The notes below the pieces were generated by a model, which searched no databases, was not told the origin of the DNA, and saw only the letters and a list, made by a program, of their open reading frames with translations. The position numbers and the translations under genes are program-made. Shown one piece after another: positions 56,203 to 64,000 of a stretch of DNA of 64,000 nucleotides (position 1 is its first letter; each line of letters starts with the position of its first letter). Origin of the DNA: Chitinophaga pinensis (GTDB taxonomy: Bacteria; Bacteroidota; Bacteroidia; Chitinophagales; Chitinophagaceae); assembly GCF_007896845.1 (NCBI RefSeq), contig NZ_VOHS01000004.1, positions 275,070 through 339,069 of the forward strand, in the 5' to 3' direction.

Positions 56203-56775
56203 TTAGAAGTCAACATCATCAGCGATATTGCCGCCATTTTCATCGGCAAATTTTCTCGCGTATTCCTGTCTTTTCGCATCCATATAGTTTACGTATTCCA
56301 GGGTTTCTTCTGTTGTCTGAGACGATTGCTGCTGCATCCACTGCATAGCTACTTCCTGAAAGTCGCCAAGAGAGATACCGTAGTTGGTCTGAATCCATCG
56401 TGCACCGTCCATACCAGCTTCATATGCGGCAGTACGCGCACCACACAGTTCTTCGTAGAAATAACGGTCAGTAGCCAGTCTTTGCAGATTAGCTGCATTA
56501 CCTGCGCCAGCTGCAGGTTGCAGATGACCTAATTTCGGGTGTTCACCAGCCTGCGCGAAGTAAGTACCCATCTGCGTGATCACAATGAAGTCGGAATCTT
56601 CCTGCATACGCTGTGTCCATCCCTGGCTTGCGTCTTCCCATACCGGAATTTCTACTCCGAGAGCAGCACAGATCGTATCAACACCAATACCGTTTGCCAG
56701 TTTTGCGTTGGCAGCGGAATAATCGAATAAGCTGATACCGTGAATAGGTTCGAAAAGGGGGTTGTTCTGACTCAT
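56203..56775 (-). CDS. DUF6620-like hypothetical protein
   Basis: A 190-residue soluble, acidic, helical protein: NPLFEPIHGISLFDYSAANA, LANGIGVDTICAALGVEIPV, then a possible DUF6620 core with YFAQAGEHPKLGHLQ and YISLGDF-like NYGISLGDFQEVAMQWMQQQ. Family assignment is from memory and moderate. It has no signal peptide or membrane segment. It is the last gene of the SPFH/zinc-ribbon operon, 24 bp after the zinc-ribbon gene, and may be a cytoplasmic client or regulator of that complex. Confidence 0.65.
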   Translation of the reverse strand: MSQNNPLFEPIHGISLFDYSAANAKLANGIGVDTICAALGVEIPVWEDASQGWTQRMQEDSDFIVITQMGTYFAQAGEHPKLGHLQPAAGAGNAANLQRLATDRYFYEELCGARTAAYEAGMDGARWIQTNYGISLGDFQEVAMQWMQQQSSQTTEETLEYVNYMDAKRQEYARKFADENGGNIADDVDF

Positions 56776-56799
56776 GGTTCTGTTGTTTTTTATATTTTA

Positions 56800-57774
56800 C
56801 TAAAGGTTTACGCTACGTTTACTATCATATTGCTTGTAGTTATTCTGAAGCGATATGAAGAATTTTTCATGATGTTCTTTCAGGTCGGGGAGCAGGGCAT
56901 TCAGTTCATCGAATATGTTTCTGTAATATTTATCCAGTTGCGCCGGTATTTCGTTTTCTGCTTCCACACGTTGCTTATTCAATGCGAGCAGTTGTGCATA
57001 CAGCGGTCCACTTTTAGATTGCAGTTCCTGAAAGCTCATCTTCAGTTGCAGGGTATGCATTTGTTGATAGAGGTCTTCTTCTTCCGCTCTTTTCTGCTCG
57101 TGTGCATCCATGAAATGTTTGCTGCGCTGTTCTGCCAGTTTGCGGGCGTTTTGTTCGAGGTCGCGGGCAATGACGCCGGGCTCGAATATATTCTGTGTAT
57201 TACAGGACGGGCATGCAACATAGGCACTGTGATAGTAGACCTGTGTTATCTGCAGATTGTCTCCACATTGTGTACAATGAATGGATTTACATTGCTGCAG
57301 GTATTGATTGACCATATCCCGGAAGATGGGTTCATAGTCTTTCCTTTCTACCTGTTCGGTAGCGGCATCTACCCGGTGTTGCAGCTGGTCTTCCCACGTA
57401 TTGGCTTTATCAGCGCACCGGTGACGCCAATCGTGTACCAGTCGATAGGCATCAGTACCGACAGGTAATGTATCCGTATAACGGCTGAAAGTAGGCTCTA
57501 TCTGTGTCTCCAGTACTTCTCTTACTTTCTCCCGCATATTGGTGGCTTGTCCTTTCATGCCGGAAGCGAAGCGGTAATAGGCTTGTCCGAAACGGTCATC
57601 AGTCGCCATGATAGCAGGTGCTTCAGCGATGAAACCTTCGATCAGGATGTCTACCCGATCATTCAGTTTTGTGAGGAAATTGTCCAGCCTTGATTCGAGG
57701 GCTGCCAGTTCACTTTGAATGGCTTCGGTTTGGAGTTTGTCTTCTTTTGATTGTCCGCGGTTAAATAAACCCAT
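56800..57774 (-). CDS. Coiled-coil protein with central zinc ribbon
   Basis: A 324-residue soluble protein. It has a long coiled-coil-prone N-terminal half (about 10-150), a two-CxxC zinc ribbon (HCTQCGDNLQITQVYYHSAY then VACPSCN, about 178-205) and a second long helical region (ARKLAEQRSKHFMDAHEQKR to the end). It lies 2 bp after the SPFH gene and 24 bp before the DUF6620-like gene. SPFH proteins paired with zinc-ribbon proteins occur in the Bacillus YdjG-YdjI membrane-stress cluster, and this gene may play the YdjG-like partner role, although no membrane helix is seen. It has no further recognised domain. Confidence 0.7.
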   Translation of the reverse strand: MGLFNRGQSKEDKLQTEAIQSELAALESRLDNFLTKLNDRVDILIEGFIAEAPAIMATDDRFGQAYYRFASGMKGQATNMREKVREVLETQIEPTFSRYTDTLPVGTDAYRLVHDWRHRCADKANTWEDQLQHRVDAATEQVERKDYEPIFRDMVNQYLQQCKSIHCTQCGDNLQITQVYYHSAYVACPSCNTQNIFEPGVIARDLEQNARKLAEQRSKHFMDAHEQKRAEEEDLYQQMHTLQLKMSFQELQSKSGPLYAQLLALNKQRVEAENEIPAQLDKYYRNIFDELNALLPDLKEHHEKFFISLQNNYKQYDSKRSVNL

Positions 57775-57776
57775 AA

Positions 57777-58976
57777 CTAAATTGTAGAATTATCAGATCC
57801 TTTTATATAGTGTCCGTCGCTGAGCGTTGTTATGATGAAGGTATGTCCGCAGTAGGCGCAGTGTGTCAGTCCGTCCTGTTGAGCGCGTCCGGCGCCGCAA
57901 TTGGGGCAGGTGGAAGTGTTGGTGCCGGCGTTGAAATCTTCGGCTTTTCCACTGTAAGGTTCTTGTGATACGGCGCGCTGCTTCATACGTTCTATGAACG
58001 ACAGCTTTTTATTTTCATGCTCCATCCTCTTATAGTTTGGATAAGATGTCGGCTTTTTTGCTTTGTATTCTTCTGCATCGATCAGTCCATTATCATGCAG
58101 CGTTTTCAGCTGTTTTAATCTGGATTCAAGATCATCTGCGGGTTTTTGTTCCGTCTTCTGTGCATTCATAGCGCTCATCATATAGGCCATGGCGGCACCT
58201 TGCTGTGCAGCATCGTTTAATGCTGTTCCTGTTTGTCCGACAGCGTTAGCCTGATTGAATTTCAGATAAGCATCCATATCTTTCACCATGTTCATATTAG
58301 TCATGGTGTCAAAATGTTTGGCTACTTCATCAGGAAGGTTGACACTGCTGACAACAAACTCCGTTACCTCAATGCCAAAGGCGTCAAAATAAGGCTGAAT
58401 AAGCGGTCTTATCTTATTGTTCAGTACAGTCAGATTGCCTGCAATATCGAGTACCTGAATGTTGGCAGCGGCTAATGCTTCACCGAATTTAGGTGCAATA
58501 AAATCTCTCAGTTTGTGTTGCAGATCCATTACAGATAACCATGGCAATGTGCCTGCATATTCCCGGAAGAACTTCGCCGTATCGGCAATGCGTACGTTGT
58601 AACTACCGAAGGCTCTTACACGGACCTGTCCGAACTGCGCGTCAGACAACATAATCGGAGCAGGGGTTCCCCATTTGAGGTTGACGAATTGTTTGGCAGA
58701 GAGATAATAGACATCTACTTTAAACGGTGCCTGAAAGCCGTATTTCCATCCTTTCAGTCTGGTTAACAGCGGAATGTTTTCTGTGCTCAGTGTATGCGTG
58801 CCGGCTTCAAATACATCAGCGAGTTTACCTTCACTTAACAGCAGTGCTTTTTCGGATTCACGTACAATCAGTTTTGCGCCGTTTTTAATGTCTGCATCCC
58901 GGTGAGGGAATTTCCACATGAGCAGATTTGGGTCTTTCTCGGTCCACTCAATGATTTCAATAAATGGTAAGTTCAT
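57777..58976 (-). CDS. SPFH domain protein with SHOCT and C-terminal zinc ribbon
   Basis: A 399-residue protein. The SPFH/band-7-like domain covers about 20-235 (LMWKFPHRDADIKNGAKLIV, SEGKLADVFEAGTHTLSTEN, RVRAFGSYNVRIADTAKFFR). An Ala/Gln-rich linker follows, then a SHOCT motif (RLKQLKTLHDNGLIDAEEYK, about 283-305). A zinc ribbon is at the C-terminus (CPNCGAGRAQQDGLTHCAYCG, written here as CPNC and CAYC). No transmembrane helix is present, like the YdjI/virion-core-type SPFH proteins that oligomerise at membranes. It heads the three-gene operon. Confidence 0.88.
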   Translation of the reverse strand: MNLPFIEIIEWTEKDPNLLMWKFPHRDADIKNGAKLIVRESEKALLLSEGKLADVFEAGTHTLSTENIPLLTRLKGWKYGFQAPFKVDVYYLSAKQFVNLKWGTPAPIMLSDAQFGQVRVRAFGSYNVRIADTAKFFREYAGTLPWLSVMDLQHKLRDFIAPKFGEALAAANIQVLDIAGNLTVLNNKIRPLIQPYFDAFGIEVTEFVVSSVNLPDEVAKHFDTMTNMNMVKDMDAYLKFNQANAVGQTGTALNDAAQQGAAMAYMMSAMNAQKTEQKPADDLESRLKQLKTLHDNGLIDAEEYKAKKPTSYPNYKRMEHENKKLSFIERMKQRAVSQEPYSGKAEDFNAGTNTSTCPNCGAGRAQQDGLTHCAYCGHTFIITTLSDGHYIKGSDNSTI

Positions 58977-59094
58977 GGTTTTCAGTTATAACTAATAAAT
59001 GCTGGGGTGTCCGTTTATTAATTATGCTACAAAGATATATACATAACGGGCCGAAAGATATAACTGAAAATCGGGATTTTCTATATAAAAAATG

Positions 59095-60522
59095 TTAATA
59101 CTGCTTTAAGTCTCTCCGGATAAAATCAACCCATTCATCCTGAGGTATTTTGCTCAAATCTTTTTCTGGTTGCAGACCAGTGGCATCGATGGGAGCGGTA
59201 TCTGTCCAGCTGGATTTTGTATCTGGGATAACAAGGTAATATCCACTAAATGGAAGCGGTGTCGGTTGATGCATACCGACATAGTCCATCATACCCAGTG
59301 TAGCCGTGCCGTAGCGTTTTATCTTATTGCTTTGTTTGGACAGCTGGAAGAAGTATTCTGTTGAGCTTCCGCAGAGATCATCAAAAATAAGCGCTATCTG
59401 AGTGGGATAATGTATAACAATATCAAGTGGTATTGTAATGGAAGGAATGGGATAGAACGGTGTTATGGCAAGTGGCATTTCTTTGTATATATGCTGGTAT
59501 TGCTGTACAAGGGACCTTGTATAATATTTTTTCAATTCGTCAGGAATAGGATTTTCCACCAAAGGTTTTATTTCGGCCAGTGCTCTTTGTGTGTTTTGTG
59601 GAGAAAGCCGCAGATAGTTATTCCCCTGATCTATCGGTTGGGTCATTAAATAGGGTAGCAGATAAGCCCATCCCGTGTTGCCACCACCGTTACTTCTGAG
59701 ATCAACGATCAGGTATTTTGACTGACGGATAATGGAGTCATTGTCACTGATCAGTTTTTGAACAAGGTTATCTCTGTTGAAAGTGGGTAATTTCAGATAA
59801 GCAGTTTGCGGGTCTGCTTGTTTGAAGCTTAATCCAAAGTTATAATTCTTCCATGTGGATAACTCTGTTTTTTCTGCAGCATTCATTTCTTCCGGATAGA
59901 CTTTGCCCCATAGTTCGGTATTCCAGAGTCGTAATAAACCACCTTGTTGTTGGGCGGGATAGTCCATCGTCATGTAATTATATTTTCTATAGGCATAACC
60001 ACGGGTTGTTTTGGTGATGGTACAATAGACTAAGCCGGAAGGAATTTTCTTATCCTGACTGTTTATTACGATGCCTTCATAGTTGCCCTGAGCTGTTTGT
60101 CTGATTGCTATCTGCAGAGTGGAATCAGGATTCCGCCAGATGCCTTCAAGGGGGTGATGTTTTTTAGGCAGTGTTTTTCTGAAATGATCTTCATTGAATG
60201 TGGAGATATGCCACTGTGTGCTGTCCAGTGCATAGGAGAAATCGAAATGCCTGTCTTTGAACCATGATACATAGTCTTTAATGACTGCAAAACATTTAAC
60301 AGGATCAGTGATCCCAGTTGCCCGTTTGTGCAGGGAGCTTACCATATTGTTATAACCTGTAGCCTTACTGCCACTGGTCTTTACAGGAAACCCGGCATAA
60401 TTGGTACTTGTATGACTGATAACGGAATCGAGGTTACTGAGGCAGTTACAACTGATGCTTTGTGCTGATATATTGTATATAATAAAACAGGATACAATGA
60501 ATATGGATATGCCTTTTTTCAT
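59095..60522 (-). CDS. S41 family C-terminal-processing-type peptidase
   Basis: A 475-residue secreted protein starting at the ATG at 60522 (MKKGISIFIVSCFIIYNISA); the frame reaching 60789 adds 89 residues without a signal. The N-terminal region (about 25-250) is a family-variable domain; the peptidase domain follows with LKLPTFNRDN, SKYLIVDLRSNGGGNTGWAY and the catalytic Ser in ALIFDDLCGSSTEYFFQLSK. No PDZ domain is clear. It probably cleaves extracytoplasmic proteins or peptides at their C-terminus. It is separate from the SPFH operon, with an AT-rich 118-bp spacer. Confidence 0.88.
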   Translation of the reverse strand: MKKGISIFIVSCFIIYNISAQSISCNCLSNLDSVISHTSTNYAGFPVKTSGSKATGYNNMVSSLHKRATGITDPVKCFAVIKDYVSWFKDRHFDFSYALDSTQWHISTFNEDHFRKTLPKKHHPLEGIWRNPDSTLQIAIRQTAQGNYEGIVINSQDKKIPSGLVYCTITKTTRGYAYRKYNYMTMDYPAQQQGGLLRLWNTELWGKVYPEEMNAAEKTELSTWKNYNFGLSFKQADPQTAYLKLPTFNRDNLVQKLISDNDSIIRQSKYLIVDLRSNGGGNTGWAYLLPYLMTQPIDQGNNYLRLSPQNTQRALAEIKPLVENPIPDELKKYYTRSLVQQYQHIYKEMPLAITPFYPIPSITIPLDIVIHYPTQIALIFDDLCGSSTEYFFQLSKQSNKIKRYGTATLGMMDYVGMHQPTPLPFSGYYLVIPDTKSSWTDTAPIDATGLQPEKDLSKIPQDEWVDFIRRDLKQY

Positions 60523-60816
60523 AACGGGTTGTGGATTAGTATCTGTAGGTAAGATAAGGAGATGTTTGAATAATATCAAAGTTTTGCTTGTCCCATTACA
60601 AGGGCATTGTATCGCAATCAGGTCGTTATTGTTCCGGTTATGAACGGAATAATGCCGCTGTAATGGCGGATTAATAGCGATATAGTACGACATATGAGAC
60701 AAGGCGCTGATTTTCCGTCCCCATATTTTGGCGTCCTGTGCACATGAAAATGCGTCCTGTGGACATTGGTCTGATCTGACCGGAAACAAGGGGTAATTTG
60801 CAGCTGAAATAAATAG

Positions 60817-61487
60817 CTACATGATGTTGATAATAAACAAAAGTATAATCAGCGGGCTGCTGCGCCGTATTGGTAAATCATTTTGGATGGCTGCGTGCGG
60901 CTGGTCGACCACCATTTTTACATGAAATATTTTGCTTTCGCCTTTGTCATTATCTGCGACAAGATGGAGGTACCATTCATTGTTTTTTATGGAAGCCAGA
61001 CAGATGCCTTCCATCTTTTCACCTTTGAAAGCCGGATCTGTTTCCGACAGGTTAATAATACCATCAAGCGGTATATCTCCGATAGTTAGTTTTTGATTGA
61101 AATGGGTCACCCAGCCGATATAGCTGTCACCAATAGCACCGTCATCGTAGGTATTACCCGTAGCTTCACTTGACAACAGTACCAATAGCAGGTCTTCCTG
61201 TGCGACGTAGCATAATTCCGAGATACCGGCAAACCCCGGCAGTTTGAAGGGAATGTTGATTGTTGCAATGTCGATAGCTGCATTTTCCTGTTGTTGCCAG
61301 AAATCAGGTGTAGTGATGATCAGATGATTGACCGGGTTATTTTCATTGCCACGGTTGCTCAATATGAGATGCTTGCCGGCAAGGGTAGCGCCTTCAATAA
61401 CAACTGGTCGTTATAGTAACTGATGGCTGAACCGGAAGGGTATTCGCTCAGCAGGAGGAATTTTAATAAAGTGATAATGGTTTTCAA
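60817..61487 (-). pseudogene. DUF6929-like protein with a frameshift
   Basis: The upstream part (TLLKFLLLSEYPSGSAISYY) and the downstream part (from LSNRGNENNPVNHLIITTPD, through LPGFAGISELCYVAQEDLLL, TYDDGAIGDSYIGWVTHFNQ and MEGICLASIKNNEWYLHLVA) lie in different frames. The break is near 61395-61405, where one missing base would give QLVVIEGATLAGKHLI, restoring about 223 residues. The upstream part has no ATG near the domain start; a TTG at 61487 is likely. The family resembles DUF6929, a beta-propeller-like protein of unknown function; this assignment is moderate. Sequence outside the break is well preserved. Confidence 0.6.
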
Positions 61488-61637
61488 GATGCGCTTATTT
61501 TCAACTAAGCTACAATGTTTCGGAGAATAATGGGCAGTCTGACTCATCTGTATCAGCGCATACTGCCGAACCGGTATGAGGATAGTGCATGGCATCGTTG
61601 TTGTGACTGACATGAGTATAAACTGATTTTACCCATT

Positions 61638-62685
61638 ATGATTTATCGGACAAAAGTTATCAATGCGGCTGCTGTTTTGCTGATATTGACGTTGGTAGTG
61701 CTGATCCTTGTGTATGGCAAGCCATTCTTTGTACCCATTGCCTTTGCGGGTCTTTTAGCGATGTTATTATTGCCGGTCAGTAAGTGGTTGCACAAAAAGG
61801 TGTTCATAACGCTGTAGCTATTCTATTGTCTTTATTACTTTTTGTGGGTTTTCTGGCATTGGTGATTTTGTTTATCAGCTGGCAAATAGCTGATGTTGCA
61901 GAAAATGCGTCACAACTGGAGCAACAATTGATGGCAAAGTATCAGCAGTTGCGGCAGTGGTTAAGTACGGAGTATGGTATCAGTAAGGAGCAACAGGAGC
62001 AGATGTTAAAGGAACAGCAGGCTTCTTCTTCAGGGAAAGCAGGTGCAGCATTGACAGCGATCATTAGCGGATTTGGCGGCTTTCTGACAGACTTTTTACT
62101 GGTGTTGGTATATGTGTTCCTGTTTACCTTTTTCAGAGGACGTATAAGGGGATTTATTTGCGTCTGGTACCTCATAATGAGAAAGAAAAGACTATTGCCT
62201 GTATTCATAAAACTCAGGAACAGCACAGCAGTATCTGAAAGGATTATTGCTGATGATCATTTCCCTGTGGATCATGTATGCAATTGGTTTTTCGATCGTG
62301 GGCGTAAAGCATGCATTCTTTTTTGCCATCTTATGTGGTTTGCTGGAGATCATCCCATTTGTGGGTAATCTTACAGGTACAGCACTGACACTAATGATCA
62401 TTGGTACAGGGTGGAGATATGACGTTGGTAGTGGGGATCTTAGTGACTTATGGATTAGTGCAGTTTATCCAGACATATTTGTTGGAACCACTGGTGGTTG
62501 GATCGGGTGTAGATCTCAATCCGATGGCGACAATAGTAGGTTTGGTAGCTGGTGAACTATTGTGGGGCATTCCGGGGATGGTGATGGCGATCCCTTTGAT
62601 GGGCAGATGAAAGTATCTTGACCATATACCTGTGCTTCAGCCATACGGGTATCTGCTGGGACAGGAGAAGAAGGTAAAGAAGTAG
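61638..62685 (+). pseudogene. AI-2E family transporter, several frameshifts
   Basis: Pieces in three frames make an AI-2E/YdiK-type transporter. From the ATG at 61638: VINAAAVLLILTLVVLILVY and VPIAFAGLLAMLLLPVSKWL. Then comes GVHNAVAILLSLLLFVGFLA with SWQIADVAENASQLEQQLMA, then LLLMIISLWIMYAIGFSIVG, CGLLEIIPFVGNLTGTALTL, then YLLEPLVVGSGVDLNPMATI and PGMVMAIPLMG. Shifts lie near 61797, 62153, 62218 and 62408, plus a stop at about 62607 and a final YGYLLGQEKKVKK. The first three need one base added; the fourth looks like one extra base or two missing. The family exports small molecules such as autoinducer-2 or acts in transport; the gene is full length apart from these breaks. Confidence 0.75.
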
Positions 62686-62728
62686 AAGGGGCTCCCGTGA
62701 CCAACGAAGCAGGTGGGGATATTTTCTT

Positions 62729-62736
62729 TACTTTTG
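62729..62736 (+). promoter_or_regulatory. -7 box ahead of the AraC-type gene
   Basis: TACTTTTG is an exact TAnnTTTG match, 29 nt before the start codon at 62766. No matching -33 element is obvious. Confidence 0.35.
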
Positions 62737-62765
62737 ATAAACACTAAATATCCAACCGTTCAGCG

Positions 62766-63533
62766 ATGAAATTGACGCCTACATTCCTTGTGAGATGTTG
62801 CAGCCGTATATCAGAAATTTGTTGTTGCTGAGGCGGAAGAGGCGTCTGTGTACAAAGTTTTTCCTGATACCAGTCTGGTGATCGGTTTTCAATATAAAGG
62901 CCAATTATCGGCGATTACTGACAATGCAGCGATAGCTTTGTCAAAAGCGGGTATCACCGGATTGCAGGATGGGTATCGTCTTTTTAGGAACCGCCGGATA
63001 TAGGGACGATATTGGTGTATTTTAAAGAAGCAGGGTTACCGGCTTTTTTTAAGGCACCGGTGCATGAGTTGTTCAGACAGTCAGTATCGCTGGATAATTT
63101 TGTGACACAGTCAGCGCTGGCAATATTGGAAGAGCACTGGCAATGGCAGGGCAGGACCTGCAGCGGATTAAGCTGGTAGAGCAGTTCTTTATAACGCGTT
63201 TTACAGCAGACGACTCCTGATCCGTTGGTAGCTGCCGCATTGAGGCTGATATACAGCTACAAGGGCAATATCCGGATTGCTGATCTGGCTAAAACATTAC
63301 CACGAGTCCGAGTCCGCTTGAAAAGCGATTCCGCAAAGCAGTAGGTGCTTCCCCAAAAAAGTTTGCGTCGCTGGTACGCCTCAGAAATGCTATTCAGCAA
63401 TATTCGCCGGATACTTCTCTCACAACATTAGGATATGATGCCGGATTCTTGACACACATTTTATCAGGAATTTAACGTTTCACAGGAGAGACACCAGATC
63501 AATTTTTTTCTTCGTCATCCTGATGCACCATTT
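62766..63533 (+). pseudogene. AraC family regulator (DUF6597-type N-terminus), many single-base losses
   Basis: Corrected in at least eight places, the frame reads as one AraC regulator. Pieces are DAYIPCEMLQPYIRN, then FPDTSLVIGFQYKGQLSAIT and DNAAIALSKAGITGLQDGYR, then LVYFKEAGLPAFFKAPVHEL, QDLQRIKLVEQFFITRFTAD, VAAALRLIYSYKGNIRIADL and KRFRKAVGASPKKFASLVRL. Apparent losses are near 62772, 62818, 62990, 63140, 63213, 63300, 63448, 63473 and 63507, mostly in runs of T, C or A. No missense damage to the family core is seen. This pattern suits an unpolished assembly better than slow decay. Confidence 0.7.
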
Positions 63534-63603
63534 TCCTGAAATAAACGGTTTTTTACAATTCCCCTGTTGATACAGAGGTAATTTGCTGCATAATCATTGA
63601 CAT

Positions 63604-64000
63604 ATGTTCACATTACAGCAATTAAAGCGGCACACGCCAGAGTTAAGACAGGCGCAGATTTTCCACGCTATATACAGGAGATTAAAGCATTGGGGCTGAG
63701 ACGATATGAATACTTTGTAACAGACGGTAACACTGTTTATTACGGTGATAACGGTCATCAGGTACAAAGCTTGCCGATCTATGAGGAGAAAGCGATCAAT
63801 ACCATGCTCTGCAATAGCTTTAAGACATACGATTACTATTCATCAACAGGGCAGACGGCTTTTCTTACTTTCTGTCAGCAGGCAGCGGATGCAGGTGTGG
63901 AAAAATGGGTGATCGATACAGAGCGGATGGTATGTACTTATCTGGATAGAAAGGGGGGAATACTGGTAGAAGACCCATTCCACAAGGTGATTATGCCTGA
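63604..64000 (+). pseudogene. DUF1398 family protein, one early frameshift, runs to window edge
   Basis: From the ATG at 63604 (MFTLQQLK) one base is missing at TTAAAGCGG (about 63622-63630), after which the frame reads AHARVKTGADFPRYIQEIKA, then RRYEYFVTDGNTVYYGDNGH, then FLTFCQQAADAGVEKWVIDT and LDRKGGILVEDPFHKVIMP. This is the DUF1398 family (about 130 residues; YbcV-like) of unknown function, and only the last residue or so should lie beyond the window. Its position directly after the broken AraC gene fits the error-prone tail of the window. Confidence 0.75.

Noticed and set aside
60523..60789. N-terminal extension of the S41 peptidase
   Set aside because: The signal peptide begins at the ATG at 60522; the upstream frame has no coding character.
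61638..64000. Programmed frameshifting in the transporter and regulators
   Set aside because: There are many sites per gene, with no slippery heptamer and stimulatory structure in common; uniform base loss points to sequence error.
1..64000. Mobile elements, tRNA genes, phage or integron parts
   Set aside because: No transposase, integrase or tRNA cloverleaf was recognised, and codon and base use are even across the window.

Overview
The window looks like chromosomal DNA from a Bacteroidota bacterium of the Chitinophagaceae, most like Chitinophaga. The evidence is a SusC/SusD polysaccharide locus run by a hybrid two-component system, type IX secretion genes (gliding-type C-terminal domain plus PorP/SprF), DUF4249 paired with a TonB-dependent receptor, several ECF sigma/anti-sigma loci, few Shine-Dalgarno sites, and -7 promoter boxes of the TAnnTTTG type. 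No tRNA, rRNA, CRISPR array, insertion sequence or phage module was seen.

Layout. 0-6 kb: an AraC regulator cut by the window edge, a DUF4249/TonB receptor pair, and a LytS-type kinase overlapping a LytTR regulator. 6-10 kb: a Lys/Ala/Pro-rich histone-like protein, a ligase-polymerase LigD, a stand-alone CheB-like esterase and an SDR. 10-17 kb: a repeat-rich spacer, an ECF sigma factor fused in one chain to a membrane FecR domain, a sigma factor overlapping an anti-sigma protein that ends in an outer-membrane barrel (Das/Dma type), and an operon of OB-fold, cytochrome c, YceI and DUF5777 proteins. 18-24 kb: a giant type IX secreted adhesin with PorP/SprF, then a MarR regulator. 24.15-24.5 kb: a perfect palindrome matching the MarR promoter site, followed by two tandem stand-alone RNA-like elements that share an identical 18-nt box and each end in a hairpin. 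24.5-33.7 kb: phosphoketolase-acetate kinase, a WG-repeat protein, a serine hydrolase, a quinone-oxidoreductase-like enzyme and a 2OG-Fe(II) oxygenase. 34-38 kb: AraC, SDR, an AraC paralogue with no DNA-binding domain, an Atu4866-type protein and a frameshifted nitronate monooxygenase. 38-41 kb: a TetR/alpha-beta hydrolase/AraC group with three copies of one 16-bp palindrome. 41-43 kb: a lipoprotein-sigma-anti-sigma operon. 43-56 kb: a polysaccharide utilisation locus (HTCS, SusC, SusD, surface glycan-binding protein, clan GH-A hydrolase, lipoprotein). 56-59 kb: an SPFH/zinc-ribbon/DUF6620-like operon. 59-64 kb: an S41 peptidase, then four genes broken by small indels.

The most novel-looking items are the MarR-site-linked tandem RNA elements (24.16-24.47 kb) and the one-chain sigma-FecR protein (10.77-12.0 kb). 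A caution on data quality: at least seven genes between 36.7 and 64 kb carry small frameshifts, nearly all single-base losses, often in short homopolymers. Between the shifts the protein sequence is well preserved. Consensus error is therefore at least as likely as real gene decay, especially after 61 kb.
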